Shown piece by piece: positions 48,660-57,982 of a stretch of 64,000 nt of DNA. Under the pieces are notes generated by a model. The model had not been told where the DNA came from. It did no database searches and saw only the letters and a list, made by a program, of their open reading frames with translations. Source of the stretch: Oscillospiraceae bacterium (GTDB lineage Bacteria; Bacillota; Clostridia; Oscillospirales; Ruminococcaceae). Made by a program: the position numbers and the translations under genes. The stretch spans positions 103,200 through 167,199 of the forward strand of contig CABIYQ010000002.1 in NCBI GenBank assembly GCA_902362965.1. The letters run 5' to 3'. Numbering within the stretch: the stretch's first letter is position 1; the number at the start of each line of letters is the position of its first letter.

Positions 48660-49853
48660 TTAATCAAGTATTTCTTTTGTCATATTTCCGAGAATTTCTA
48701 TTCCCTTTACGATCTGCTCGTCAGTCGGGGTTGAGAAATTCAAGCGGAAGGAATTTGTTTTATCTGTTTCATTTATCATAAATGCCGTACCCGGTACAAC
48801 TGCGATTTTATAATCTCTTACGGCTCTTGTACAGAAATCCATCATATTGCTGTCCTCCGGAAGCGTTGCCCAGATAAACAAGCCGCCCTCAGGCTTTGAA
48901 TAGCTGACTTTCTTTGAAAAATATTTATCCATATTTTCAAGCATAAGTCCGCATTTTTTCTTATAAATTTCACGAAGTCCCGCAAAATGCTCATCGAGAT
49001 TACATTCTGACATAAAACGGTAACATAAAACCTGTGACCATATAGTAGTATGGACATCTGCAACTTGTTTGCAAACAATAATTTTCTGTATGATTTCCTT
49101 AGGACCGGATACATATCCGACTCTGAGTCCCGGAGCAAGTACCTTTGAAAAGGTTCCGGAATAAATAACTCTGCCTTCGGTATCCATGCTCTTGATTGAC
49201 GGAATATGTTCTCCTGCAAATCTCAAATCTCCGTAAGGATTATCCTCAAGAATTACAGCGTCATACTTGCAAGCCAGTTCATACAGACCCTTTCTCTTTT
49301 CAAGAGTCATAGTATCCCCTGTAGGATTCTGGAAATTCGGAATAACATAGATCATTTTCTGTCCAGCTGAAGTTTTCAATACTTCTTCCAGAACGTCAAG
49401 CTTAATGCCGCCCTTTTCCATTTCTACTCCCTTGAGATTTACATTATAAGAACGGAAAGCGTTCAGCGAACCAATAAAGCTTGGTGATTCACAAATTAAC
49501 GTATCGCCCTCGTTGCAAAGAATCTTACATGACAATTCATTTGCCTGCTGTGCGCCTGAAGTAATAATAAGATCATCGGTATCAGGATCAAAACAGCCTT
49601 TCTTTTCCAAATCTTCTTTCAGAAGATTTCTCAGCGGAGGATATCCTTCCGAAATACTGTACTGCAAAGCAAGAACGGGATCATTCTTTAGAATATCTGC
49701 TGAAATACGTGCAATTTCTTCTGTAGGGAAAGCCTCCGGCGCAGGATTTCCGGCTGCAAAGGAAATAACCTCCGGATCTGCCGTAAACTTCAGAATTTCT
49801 CTGATAGCAGACGCCTGAAGTCCTGAAACCTTATCTGAAAATTTATAGTTCAT
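48660..49853 (-). CDS. PLP-dependent class I/II aminotransferase
   Basis: The 397-residue fold-type I enzyme has ITSGAQQANELSCKIL (cofactor phosphate cup), NFQNPTGDTMT, ILEDNPYGDLRF (Asp binding the pyridine N) and YSGTFSKVLAPGLRVGYVSG (PLP lysine). It resembles the 2-aminoadipate/aromatic aminotransferases and the catalytic domain of MocR regulators, but has no N-terminal GntR domain. The substrate cannot be told from the sequence. Divergent from the flippase gene. Confidence 0.9.
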   Translation of the reverse strand: MNYKFSDKVSGLQASAIREILKFTADPEVISFAAGNPAPEAFPTEEIARISADILKNDPVLALQYSISEGYPPLRNLLKEDLEKKGCFDPDTDDLIITSGAQQANELSCKILCNEGDTLICESPSFIGSLNAFRSYNVNLKGVEMEKGGIKLDVLEEVLKTSAGQKMIYVIPNFQNPTGDTMTLEKRKGLYELACKYDAVILEDNPYGDLRFAGEHIPSIKSMDTEGRVIYSGTFSKVLAPGLRVGYVSGPKEIIQKIIVCKQVADVHTTIWSQVLCYRFMSECNLDEHFAGLREIYKKKCGLMLENMDKYFSKKVSYSKPEGGLFIWATLPEDSNMMDFCTRAVRDYKIAVVPGTAFMINETDKTNSFRLNFSTPTDEQIVKGIEILGNMTKEILD

Positions 49854-50022
49854 AAATTTTTTTCAACCTCGTTTCATATACAAAAATATAACTGCATATA
49901 ATTATAACACACATTTGCACTAGTAGCAATATTTTTTTTAGTAAATTACAAAATCATTATGCATTTTAAACAAAATCAATGCTATTTTATTAAGCAATAA
50001 GGATATCAGAAAGGAGATAAAT

Positions 50023-51636
50023 TTGAAAAAACAAAGCTTTCTGAAAGGTTCAGTTATACTTATTGCCTCTGCAATAATAGCAAAGGCAATAGGCGCTTTA
50101 TTTAAAATTCCACTCACAAACATGCTGGGCGGAGTGGGAATGAGTTATTTCAGCTGTGCTTACGGACTGTTTCTTCCGGTCTATGCTCTCACTGCCACAG
50201 GGCTTACCACTGCTGTAGCTAAGCTTACTGCTGAAAGCTGTGCATTCGGAAATTATAGAAACGTAAAAAAAATACAGAAGGTTTCACTTCTTTTATTTTC
50301 CGCCGCAGGACTTGCCGGTACTGTAGCAGTAGCTCTTCTTGCAGGACCTTTTTCTGAAAAAATCGCCGCATGTCCTAAAGCCGAGCTATCCATACTGATG
50401 ATTGCACCGTCGGTATTTTTCGGCTGCTTAACAGCCGTTTACCGAGGTTGCTGGGAGGGTATGCGAAACATGTACCCAACCGCAGTGTCACAGGTTATAG
50501 AAGCGTTAGTACGTCTTGCCGCAGGACTTGCTCTTTGTTCCTATGTTTTGACTAATCCTGACAAAGTTCTTACCCATTTTCCCGAAGGAACAGACATACT
50601 TGCCGTTGCTGCTGCCGCTTCCGTACTTGGCATAAGCTTATCTACTCTTGCCGGTACGCTTTTTCTTTACATACGAGGAACCGGACTGGAGAGTAATTCT
50701 CCGGAAATAGCATCAGGCAGTGAAGAAAGTACAAAATCAATAATAAAAGCAATTTTTAAAATACTTATTCCCGTAGCTCTCGGTTCAATTGTCACCAATC
50801 TTACTTCTCTCATTGACCTTGCCACAATAATTCGTTGTCTTGACAAATCCATTAAATCCGCTCCGGAATATCTTATAGGCAAATACGGTCTGAACGATAT
50901 AGACCCAATTGAACTTTCAGAATTTATATACGGTTCATTTAACGGTCTTGCCGTTACCATTTTCAATCTTATACCATCAATTACCAACATGTTTGGCAAG
51001 GGAATACTTCCAAACATTGCGGAAAGCTGGGCCAAAAAGGACTCAGCCTCTGTAAAAAGGCTGTCGGAAAACGTTATAAAGGCAACTGCCTTTCTCGCCG
51101 TACCCTCTGGATTAGGCATAAGCTTTCTTGCAAAACCGATACTTCTCTTCCTTTTTCCCAACCGTGTACAGGAATGTTTAGTTTCAGAAGAAAGTCTGAT
51201 ATTTCTTGGGGTCGGAGTAATATTCCTTGCACTATCATTTCCTCTGTTCAGTTGTCTGCAAGCGATCGGCAGAGCGGACGCACCCGTAAAGCTTATGCTT
51301 ATAGGAGTAGCGGTAAAGCTTGCAGGAAATCTTTTATTAATACCGATTCCGGAAATAAATGTATCAGGTGCGGCGATATCAACACTGCTATGTTATTTTG
51401 TAATATTTGTTTTATCAATTTTGGTTTACTCAAAAGCCGCCGGAGTTAAAATACGCATTTTAAAATCACTTATGCCAGCGGTCATATCAGGACTATTCTG
51501 TGCGTTAACGGCATGGAGTGTGTATCCGCATATACCGCTCGTTAATAGGTATGCATTACCGATTGCGGTGTGTGCTGGCGGTGCGGTATATTTGATTGTG
51601 TCAAAGCTTACGGGAAATGGGGAAAATAGGAATTAA
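50023..51636 (+). CDS. SpoVB/MurJ-type lipid flippase
   Basis: The 537-residue integral membrane protein of the MATE/MOP flippase superfamily has about fourteen helices. The N-terminal GSVILIASAIIAKAIGALFKIPLTNMLGGVGMSYFSCAYGLFLPVYALTATGL is the SpoVB/polysaccharide-biosynthesis signature. It begins with TTG, 9 bp after AAGGAG. In sporulating Firmicutes such proteins move peptidoglycan precursors or exopolysaccharide lipid intermediates. Its place near mazG fits the order seen around spoVB-mazG in Clostridia, here inverted. Confidence 0.85.
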   Translation: MKKQSFLKGSVILIASAIIAKAIGALFKIPLTNMLGGVGMSYFSCAYGLFLPVYALTATGLTTAVAKLTAESCAFGNYRNVKKIQKVSLLLFSAAGLAGTVAVALLAGPFSEKIAACPKAELSILMIAPSVFFGCLTAVYRGCWEGMRNMYPTAVSQVIEALVRLAAGLALCSYVLTNPDKVLTHFPEGTDILAVAAAASVLGISLSTLAGTLFLYIRGTGLESNSPEIASGSEESTKSIIKAIFKILIPVALGSIVTNLTSLIDLATIIRCLDKSIKSAPEYLIGKYGLNDIDPIELSEFIYGSFNGLAVTIFNLIPSITNMFGKGILPNIAESWAKKDSASVKRLSENVIKATAFLAVPSGLGISFLAKPILLFLFPNRVQECLVSEESLIFLGVGVIFLALSFPLFSCLQAIGRADAPVKLMLIGVAVKLAGNLLLIPIPEINVSGAAISTLLCYFVIFVLSILVYSKAAGVKIRILKSLMPAVISGLFCALTAWSVYPHIPLVNRYALPIAVCAGGAVYLIVSKLTGNGENRN

Positions 51637-51663
51637 CAGATTAGAAGTTAAAGTAAAAAATTA

Positions 51664-51840
51664 AAAGTTTCGATCAAACCTTTTCAAAGGTTTGCGGAAT
51701 CCAAAGGCGGAGCCTTTGGTCGCCCTCCGCAGAGGGCGAAAGTCCTTGCCTCAGAGGCGCATTTACGGGGGGTGAATTTTAAAACAGTCCGGTGGACTGT
51801 TTTAAAAGAGGGGACGCTTTGCAAGTGAAAGCGTCCCCTT
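51664..51840. repeat. Left inverted repeat of a small regulator cassette
   Basis: About 177 bp composed of five successive hairpins: AACCTTTTCAAAGGTT, CCAAAGGCGGAGCCTTTGG, CGCCCTCCGCAGAGGGCG, AAACAGTCCGGTGGACTGTT and GGGGACGCTTTGC...GCGTCCCC. It recurs in inverted orientation at 53019-53195 with high identity. Confidence 0.85.
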
Positions 51841-51903
51841 ATCTTCTGCTTTAAATATAATTTTTAAATATTTTCGACAAAACCGTCACTTTTGTTACTC
51901 ATA

Positions 51904-51962
51904 CCGTTACATTATACGGCTTACAATTTGCTTGAAATTAGTATAAAATTAAAATGTAACGG
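51904..51962 (+). promoter_or_regulatory. Paired operator upstream of the first cassette regulator
   Basis: CCGTTACATT (51904-51913) and its inverted partner AATGTAACGG (51953-51962) lie 49 bp apart around a likely promoter (TATAAA about 51942). The same pair occurs upstream of the gene at 52703. Confidence 0.6.
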
Positions 51963-51989
51963 AAACCATACAAAAAAGGAGAATGAAAA

Positions 51990-52307
51990 GTGAACTGTTT
52001 AGGAGATAGAATACGCTATATAAGACATAAACGAGATTTAACAATAGATCAATTAGCTGAATTAACCGGCTTAAGTTATGGTTCTATTCGTAAATATGAA
52101 CATTCTGAACGATATCCCAACACTGATTCATTAATAAAAATATGTAATATTTTAAAAGTAACACCTGATTATTTACTTCAAGATGAAATATATTATAATT
52201 TAATTTCAAATAAAAGTAAATTATTTCAAGAAATAGATAGTTTTGAACCAACAAAATATAATCTAGTGGAGCAATTTGTTTACATGATAAAAGCGATAAA
52301 AATTTAA
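51990..52307 (+). CDS. XRE-family HTH regulator, cassette copy 1
   Basis: The 105-residue regulator starts MNCLGDRIRYIRHKRDLTIDQLAELTGLSYGSIRKYEHSERYPNTDSLIKICNILKVTPDYLLQDE and has a short helical tail. GTG, 9 bp after AAAGGAG, is the likely start. It is paralogous to the product at 52703 (shared RYPN, LIK.CN.LKVTP.YLLQDEI.YNLI). Both are preceded by the same inverted operator pair at nearly the same spacing (49 and 47 bp), suggesting that they regulate themselves and each other. Part of an inverted-repeat-bounded cassette. Confidence 0.8.
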   Translation: MNCLGDRIRYIRHKRDLTIDQLAELTGLSYGSIRKYEHSERYPNTDSLIKICNILKVTPDYLLQDEIYYNLISNKSKLFQEIDSFEPTKYNLVEQFVYMIKAIKI

Positions 52308-52309
52308 TA

Positions 52310-52501
52310 TTACTTTATTTTAGTTAAACTAAAAGCAATAACTTCATCAACAGTAGGTATCTTATTTTTTCTAGGTACACTTTGTGCATATAAATTAGGG
52401 TCTTGATATGCAAATTTTATAGCTTTTTCTATTTCTTTTTTTACGCTTTTTATTGATACTCCATTTTTTTGAGCTATTATTTTATAAATATTTTTATTCA
52501 T
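52310..52501 (-). CDS. Small Spo0A C-terminal-domain-like protein
   Basis: The 63-residue protein MNKNIYKIIAQKNGVSIKSVKKEIEKAIKFAYQDPNLYAQSVPRKNKIPTVDEVIAFSLTKIK resembles the small stand-alone fragments related to the Spo0A DNA-binding domain found in clostridia (pattern 'N.YP..IPR.GEIPT.DE.I'). The assignment is from pattern memory and moderate. GGAG precedes the ATG. It is convergent with the first XRE gene (2 bp between stop codons) and divergent from the second. Confidence 0.55.
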   Translation of the reverse strand: MNKNIYKIIAQKNGVSIKSVKKEIEKAIKFAYQDPNLYAQSVPRKNKIPTVDEVIAFSLTKIK

Positions 52502-52623
52502 AAATTTTGTCTCCTTTTATAACATTTTTTTACTCTTACCGATACTAAATATATCATATATAAATTGAATATTTTGTCAAAATGTGTAAGTGAAATAGTA
52601 TTTTTTTACTTTTGAATGCTTAA

Positions 52624-52680
52624 CCGTTACATTTTGTATCTTAATTTTATAGCTAACAACATATACAATTAATGTAACAG
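52624..52680 (+). promoter_or_regulatory. Paired operator upstream of the second cassette regulator
   Basis: CCGTTACATT (52624-52633) and AATGTAACAG (52671-52680) are 47 bp apart, matching the pair at 51904/51953 (49 bp apart). Confidence 0.6.
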
Positions 52681-52702
52681 GTTCAATAGAAGGAGTAATT
52701 TT

Positions 52703-53014
52703 ATGAATAATTTTGGAACAAGATTAAGAAAAGTTAGATTAGACAAAGGTATAACAATGGAAAAGCTTGCAGAACTGGCTGATACCACAGAAATTGCTAT
52801 TCGTTCTTATGAAAAAAGCAGACGTTATCCAAATTCGGTTATGTTAATTAAATTATGCAATGCATTAAAGGTAACACCTAATTATTTATTGCAAGATGAA
52901 ATAAAATATAATCTAATAGAAGATAGAAATGAGATAATTGAAACTATAGATGGTCTTACTCCTAAACAACTTGAATTTACAAAAAATATGCTTGTTCATG
53001 TAAAAGATATATAA
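52703..53014 (+). CDS. XRE-family HTH regulator, cassette copy 2
   Basis: The 103-residue protein MNNFGTRLRKVRLDKGITMEKLAELADTTEIAIRSYEKSRRYPNSVMLIKLCNALKVTPNYLLQDE is paralogous to the product at 51990. Its tail (EIIETIDGLTPKQLEFTKNMLVHVKDI) is typical of Ruminococcus small XRE proteins. GAAGGAG lies 9 bp before the ATG. It ends 4 bp before the right inverted repeat, whose first hairpin can act as its terminator. Confidence 0.8.
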   Translation: MNNFGTRLRKVRLDKGITMEKLAELADTTEIAIRSYEKSRRYPNSVMLIKLCNALKVTPNYLLQDEIKYNLIEDRNEIIETIDGLTPKQLEFTKNMLVHVKDI

Positions 53015-53018
53015 AATT

Positions 53019-53195
53019 AGGGGACGCTTTCACTTGCAAAGCGTCCCCTCTTTTAAAACAGTCCACAGGACTGTTTTAAAATTCACCCCCGTAAATGCGC
53101 CCCTACGGCAAAAGACTTTCGCCCTCTGCGGAGGGCGACCAAAGGCTCTGCCTTTGGATTCCGCAAACCTTTGAAAAGGTTTGATCGAAACTTTT
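53019..53195. repeat. Right inverted repeat of the cassette
   Basis: The inverse of 51664-51840, starting with GGGGACGC/GCGTCCCC and ending in the AAACCTTTGAAAAGGTTT hairpin. The main differences are in the middle (AGTCCTTGCCTCAGAGG versus AGTCTTTTGCCGTAGGGG on the same strand). Confidence 0.85.
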
Positions 53196-53286
53196 ATTTC
53201 TGCGGAGAGCAATTTCCGCAAGCTGAGCGTAAGTGCCCTACGGGTAAAAAAGCTTGACTAAAACTTCTAATTTTTATAAAAATCCT

Positions 53287-54483
53287 TCATGACATTTCTT
53301 TTTTCGGTTTCTCATTTTCTCTTATTTTTTCATTCACCAGAGTATATATAATCGATACTATCGGTACTCCCAGAATCATTCCCAGAACGCCTCCCAGTCC
53401 GCCGCCGACCGTAATAGCAAACAATACCCATAGCGCCGGCAGTCCGATTGAATTTCCCACAACCTTTGGATAAATCAGGTTAGAATCAATCTGCTGGATA
53501 ATAATTATAAATACAACAAACCATACGGCTCTTATCGGGTTTACAAGAAGCAGTATCAGCGCACATGGGATAGTACCCAGAATCGGACCTGCAATAGGTA
53601 TCATGTTTGTTATACCAATTATAACGCTGATAAGCGGAGCGTAGTCAAAGCCGAATATCGTCATGCCGATAAAACATAATATGCCTAAAATGACCGCTTC
53701 CATAAGCTGTCCGCTTATAAAGTTTGAAAAGGTATCATAAGCAATTTTTATAATTCTTTCGAATTTATCATATTTGCTGCCTTTTATAATAAGTTTGGTA
53801 ATAGATTTTGCATTCTTCTTGAGACTTTGCTTGTCAAGCAAAATATATATTGAAAAAACAATTCCCACAACAACGTCTATAGTTCCATTAATTATACCGG
53901 AAGTAATATCGTAGGTTTTGCTTAATACCGTCGGTATATATTCGGTTATGCTTGACAGCTTGTTCTGTATCTTTTCCATTATCTCGTTAATATCAATTTT
54001 ATCGTCTAAGAATGAATGGATATTGAATTTGTTTGATTCAATAAAATTTGCAAAATTATTAGCGTAATCGCTGAAATTGTCTCTGAACAGAGTTATACTG
54101 TTTGATATCTGCGGTACAATAAACCAAATGATACCGACTAATATGGCGATAGTAAGAAGATATGTCGTCAGACACGCCGCAATAAAAGGCGGTTTTCCCG
54201 ATACCAAATGGATCTTTCTGCCGTGCTTTTTGTTTCTGAATGAATTTTTTATCATTGCAAAAAGACGTCTGTAACGGACGTGAAAAAAATTCAGAGGACG
54301 GTTGAGAGCAAAAGCGATCACGCATCCGATTGTGATCGGACGGAAAATATTCATAATAGCCGAAACTACCGCAAAAAATCCCTCATATCGCATTATAATA
54401 AATGCGACAATAATCAGTACAGTACCGCTGAATACGATGGTTTTGGCAAGTCGGTTGTTTTTGAAAGAAAATTTTTTCTGCAT
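53287..54483 (-). CDS. AI-2E/PerM-family permease
   Basis: The 398-residue protein has seven or so membrane helices and the family core FISGQLMEAVILGILCFIGMTIFGFDYAPLISVIIGITNMIPIAGPILGTIPCALILLL, followed by the C-terminal IGLPALWVLFAITVGGGLGGVLGMILGVPIVSI. Members include TqsA, YdiK and sporulation YtvI; the transported molecule is undefined. It is downstream of nadB-nadC in the same direction and may share their transcript. Confidence 0.88.
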   Translation of the reverse strand: MQKKFSFKNNRLAKTIVFSGTVLIIVAFIIMRYEGFFAVVSAIMNIFRPITIGCVIAFALNRPLNFFHVRYRRLFAMIKNSFRNKKHGRKIHLVSGKPPFIAACLTTYLLTIAILVGIIWFIVPQISNSITLFRDNFSDYANNFANFIESNKFNIHSFLDDKIDINEIMEKIQNKLSSITEYIPTVLSKTYDITSGIINGTIDVVVGIVFSIYILLDKQSLKKNAKSITKLIIKGSKYDKFERIIKIAYDTFSNFISGQLMEAVILGILCFIGMTIFGFDYAPLISVIIGITNMIPIAGPILGTIPCALILLLVNPIRAVWFVVFIIIIQQIDSNLIYPKVVGNSIGLPALWVLFAITVGGGLGGVLGMILGVPIVSIIYTLVNEKIRENEKPKKEMS

Positions 54484-54503
54484 AAACGCCCTCCGTATTT
54501 TCC

Positions 54504-55346
54504 TTATTCTGCCGTTTTTATTCTCATAGATATATCAAAACATTTAACTGAATGGGTGAGCGCTCCCAATGAAATAATGTCGACCCCTGTCAGAGCAGTT
54601 TCACGAAGGTTATCAAGAGTAATATTTCCGGAAGCTTCAAGCTTTGCGCGTCCGGCGGTGATTTCAACTGCTTTTTTCATATCCTCCGTACTCATATTGT
54701 CAAGCATTATAATTTCACAGCCGCAGTCAAGAGCCTCTTTTAGTTCCTCAAAGGTACGCACCTCTACTTCAATTTTAAGCATGTGTCCGGCTTTTTCACG
54801 AAGCGCTCTGACAGCGGCTGTGATAGAACCGTAAGCGTCGATATGATTGTCTTTGAGCATGGCTCCGTCTGAGAGGTTAAAACGGTGATTTCTTCCTCCG
54901 CCTACTGTTACGGCATATTTTTGTAAGGCTCTTAGTCCCGGCAAGGTTTTTCTGGTATCGGTAATTTTAGCGTTAGTTCCCTCAGCCAGCCTGACGCATT
55001 TGTTTGCAGCGGTAGCGATGCCTGACATATGCTGAAGCAGGTTTAATGCGGTGCGTTCGCCCTTGAGCAGGGTTTTGGTACTGCCCTTTAAATTGGCGAT
55101 GACATCGCCTTTTTTTACTTGAGTACCGTCCTTTAAAAGAATTTCCGTTTCAACATTTCCGCCTGCAAGCTCAAATACTCTTGCGGCAATGTCAATACCG
55201 CAGAGAACTCCGCTGTCCTTGGCGATAAAATAAGCGCTGCTCTGATGACTGTCATCAATAAGATTATCTGTAGTTACGTCGATATAATTAATATCTTCGA
55301 ATAAAGCCGTATTAATAATATTGTCAATATAAATCTGGTTAAGCAT
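54504..55346 (-). CDS. nadC: Quinolinate phosphoribosyltransferase
   Basis: NadC converts quinolinate and PRPP to nicotinate mononucleotide. The 280-residue protein shows GERTALNLLQHMSGIAT, TRKTLPGLRALQKYAVTVGGGRNHRFNLSDGAMLKDNH and the KIEVEVRT..LDNM and LEASGNI motifs of the barrel. It lies 13 bp after nadB (same strand). The nadA gene for quinolinate synthase is not in this window. Confidence 0.97.
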   Translation of the reverse strand: MLNQIYIDNIINTALFEDINYIDVTTDNLIDDSHQSSAYFIAKDSGVLCGIDIAARVFELAGGNVETEILLKDGTQVKKGDVIANLKGSTKTLLKGERTALNLLQHMSGIATAANKCVRLAEGTNAKITDTRKTLPGLRALQKYAVTVGGGRNHRFNLSDGAMLKDNHIDAYGSITAAVRALREKAGHMLKIEVEVRTFEELKEALDCGCEIIMLDNMSTEDMKKAVEITAGRAKLEASGNITLDNLRETALTGVDIISLGALTHSVKCFDISMRIKTAE

Positions 55347-55359
55347 ATTTTTTATCCTT

Positions 55360-56811
55360 TCAAATTACTTCCTTTAAAATCAGATAAGCTACTGTAGCAA
55401 GCGATTTTGCCTCAATGTAATCCGGATTAATTAAATAGTTACCGGTTGTCAAATCAGATTTGATTTCTTTTATACGTTCAAAGCCTTCAACGGCAGCTTT
55501 TTTGTCGGGAATAACAAAATAGCTTTGCTGCATTATGCGGCGGATTTCTGTTCTGAAGCCATGAGGAATCGGAACGGCGTCTTTATGTATTTCAAATTCG
55601 TAATTTTCAAATTCCTTAGGCATATCAGCCGACTTCTCAGCAATATCAGAAGCCGCACGTCTTGAGAATACCAGAGCTTCTAGCAGAGAATTGCTTGCAA
55701 GACGATTGTTGCCGTGTACGCCTGTGTGAGAGCATTCTCCCGCCGCATAAAGATTTTCAATTTTTGTTCTTGCGTAATTATCCACATTAATTCCGCCCAT
55801 AAGATAGTGCTGACATGGGAACACAGGAATTTTATCCTTGGTAAGATCATAACCTTGCTTAAGCAGATTTTTGTAAATCATAGGGAAACGGTTTTTAAGG
55901 AATTCGGGATCTTTTCTTGAAATGTCGAGATAAAAATCATTGGAATTAAGCTTTCGGCTTTCCAGAATTATTGCATGGGAAACAACGTCTCTGGGAGCAA
56001 GTTCAAGTCTGTCGTCGTAATTATGCATAAACCGTTCGCCGTTTTTGTTGAGCAGATATGCGCCCTCGCCTCTTACAGCTTCGGAAATAAGGAAACACTC
56101 CCTTGTGTGCTTGTTGTTGAAAGCTGTGGGATGGAATTGAACAAGGCTCAGATTTTTAATGTCCGCACCCATTTCATAAGCGAATGTAATACCGTCTCCG
56201 GTAGCGATAGCGGAATTTGTAGTGTATTCATAAACTCTTCCGATTCCGCCTGTTGCAAGAATCATATAATGGCAGTTGACGCTTTGGCGTTTTTCCTCTT
56301 TCCATGTATCGACAGAAAATCCTGTAGAGGTTTTTTTTATTCCGCATAAATAGGTATTTTCCATAATGTCAACATTAGGCAGAGTTTTTACCTTGTCCAG
56401 CAGTCTTGAGACAATTTCAAAGCCTGTAGCGTCCTTGTGGTGAAAAATTCTGTGGCGGCAGTGTCCGCCCTCAAGTGTTCTGTGGAGATTTCCGTCGGGA
56501 GTTCTGTCAAAGTCAACACCCAGATCAATAAGCGTTTGAATGTCCTGAGCGGCTTCGGAAACAAGAATATGAACGTTTTCAGTATTGTTTTTAAAACCGC
56601 CTGCGATCATAGTATCATTCTGGTGGAGTTGAATATTATCATTCGGCGAATCGTATACACCTGCAATACCGCCCTGTGCAAGGGCAGAGTTGCAAAGCAG
56701 CAAATCACGCTTTGACAGTATCAGTATTTTAAGCTCGGACGGAAGATTAATAGCTGCATAAAGTCCGGCAGTACCGCTTCCGGCAATAATTACGTCATAA
56801 TTTTTCGGCAT
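55360..56811 (-). CDS. nadB: L-aspartate oxidase
   Basis: The FAD enzyme oxidises L-aspartate to iminoaspartate in NAD synthesis. The 483-residue protein has GSGTAGLYAAI (FAD-binding, residues 11-21), NSALAQGGIAGVYDSPND, HRIFHHKDATG, FLISEAVRGEGAYLLNKNGERFM and YAAGECSHTGVHGNNRLASNSLLEALVFSRRAA. First gene of a nadB-nadC operon, with an AT-rich promoter region upstream. Confidence 0.96.
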   Translation of the reverse strand: MPKNYDVIIAGSGTAGLYAAINLPSELKILILSKRDLLLCNSALAQGGIAGVYDSPNDNIQLHQNDTMIAGGFKNNTENVHILVSEAAQDIQTLIDLGVDFDRTPDGNLHRTLEGGHCRHRIFHHKDATGFEIVSRLLDKVKTLPNVDIMENTYLCGIKKTSTGFSVDTWKEEKRQSVNCHYMILATGGIGRVYEYTTNSAIATGDGITFAYEMGADIKNLSLVQFHPTAFNNKHTRECFLISEAVRGEGAYLLNKNGERFMHNYDDRLELAPRDVVSHAIILESRKLNSNDFYLDISRKDPEFLKNRFPMIYKNLLKQGYDLTKDKIPVFPCQHYLMGGINVDNYARTKIENLYAAGECSHTGVHGNNRLASNSLLEALVFSRRAASDIAEKSADMPKEFENYEFEIHKDAVPIPHGFRTEIRRIMQQSYFVIPDKKAAVEGFERIKEIKSDLTTGNYLINPDYIEAKSLATVAYLILKEVI

Positions 56812-57140
56812 ATGAATCCCAATCTTTCTGTAAAATTTTTACTATTTTCAGTATTTCGGAATTTTTTTATACTTATTCCATTATAACATTTATCCTGATT
56901 TATGTCATTATTAAAATTTACTAAAAATTTTCCATATTCTCACTGTTTATAGCAACATTTAGTTTATTTATAAAAAAATAATACACAAAATATCGTTATA
57001 AACAGTTCAAGCAGAACTGAATTTTATCAGTTCTGCTTGCTTTTGTTATATTTATTAGAAAAAAATATAGTTAAAACAGGATTCGATTTTATTATATTAA
57101 TACTTACTATATTTGCATTCAATAAAATAAATTATGCTCT
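56812..57140. other. Intergenic with a terminator
   Basis: AAGCAGAACTGA-ATTTTA-TCAGTTCTGCTT (about 57008-57036) is a strong intrinsic terminator, probably of the minus-strand gene at 57141. The remaining AT-rich sequence carries nadB promoter elements and no ORF. Confidence 0.7.
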
Positions 57141-57980
57141 TTATTGCGGTAAGCAATCATCGTCAGACCTTATATAAAGAGATTTTAGAAACATTCCTGC
57201 ATGGCGGTCGACCCATTGAGTTGTGTCATTTTCATAAGTGTATAGTAAAACCTGATCCGTATCGTTGTCTATATCCATGATGGTTCCGTAAAGGAATTCG
57301 CCTGTATCCATGACCAGATATAAATCAACACCTGTATATAAATGTCCTGTTGCACGAAGCCATGTATATTGGGTAGGTTCAGTTTTCTCCTGTAATTCTG
57401 TGGGTTCTGTTTGTAAAATCACAGTTGTTGTCGTTTCTGCTTTAGTTTCCGCTCTAGAGGTTTTTGGCAATTCAGTTTCAGCGTCAGCTTCGGTTTCGGT
57501 TACTTTGACTGACACAGCTGTCGAAGCTAAAGTAATGCTTTCTTTTTTTGAAACCGCAGTTGTTGAAAGTTCTGTAATAACGGCTGCTTGTTTGGACTCC
57601 TTTTTGTTTTCAAGGTATAAATTATATTCATTGGTATGAAAACTGTTAAATGCAGTAAACAATGCAAAGGCAAGTATTGTGAAGATAAATCCGGTAATTA
57701 TTTCAATAGCATGCTTATTTTTAGAACTCGACTTTTTTTCAATAATTAAAGCTGCAATAACAGCCAAAATTTCCAAAACAGCTATAATTGTGCAAATTAC
57801 CGCATTAATAATATTATCATACTTATATTCTTTAAAAGCGTTATTAGTATATACAATTATACCCAGCAAAGAAATAATCAACGGAATATAAATCAAACCC
57901 ACAGCTATAATCTTTTTGGCGATTTTTCCGCTTCTAAATCCAGGAAGACTGTTAAAAAATCCTTTTTTAGTATCAGTCAT
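57141..57980 (-). CDS. Membrane protein with C-terminal beta-rich domain, unknown
   Basis: The ATG at 57980 (MTDTKKGFFNSLPGFR) follows CGGGGAT; earlier codons overlap the pfkA stop. The roughly 279-residue protein has three membrane helices (VGLIYIPLIISLLGIIVYT, AVICTIIAVLEILAVIAALII, EIITGFIFTILAFALFTAF), a Thr/Ser-rich stalk (TAVSVKVTETEADAETELPKTS) and a small C-terminal domain TWLRATGHLYTGVDLYLVMDTGEFLYGTIMDID. It could sense an extracellular ligand; no family known. Probably co-transcribed after pfkA. Confidence 0.65.
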   Translation of the reverse strand: MTDTKKGFFNSLPGFRSGKIAKKIIAVGLIYIPLIISLLGIIVYTNNAFKEYKYDNIINAVICTIIAVLEILAVIAALIIEKKSSSKNKHAIEIITGFIFTILAFALFTAFNSFHTNEYNLYLENKKESKQAAVITELSTTAVSKKESITLASTAVSVKVTETEADAETELPKTSRAETKAETTTTVILQTEPTELQEKTEPTQYTWLRATGHLYTGVDLYLVMDTGEFLYGTIMDIDNDTDQVLLYTYENDTTQWVDRHAGMFLKSLYIRSDDDCLPQ

Positions 57981-57982
57981 TA

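Noticed and set aside
51664..53195. Prophage or integrative element at the XRE cassette
   Set aside because: No integrase, portal, capsid, relaxase or attachment duplication is visible; only inverted repeats and three micro-genes.
54504..56811. Complete NAD operon
   Set aside because: nadB and nadC are present but no nadA is seen in the window, so it is described as nadB-nadC only.
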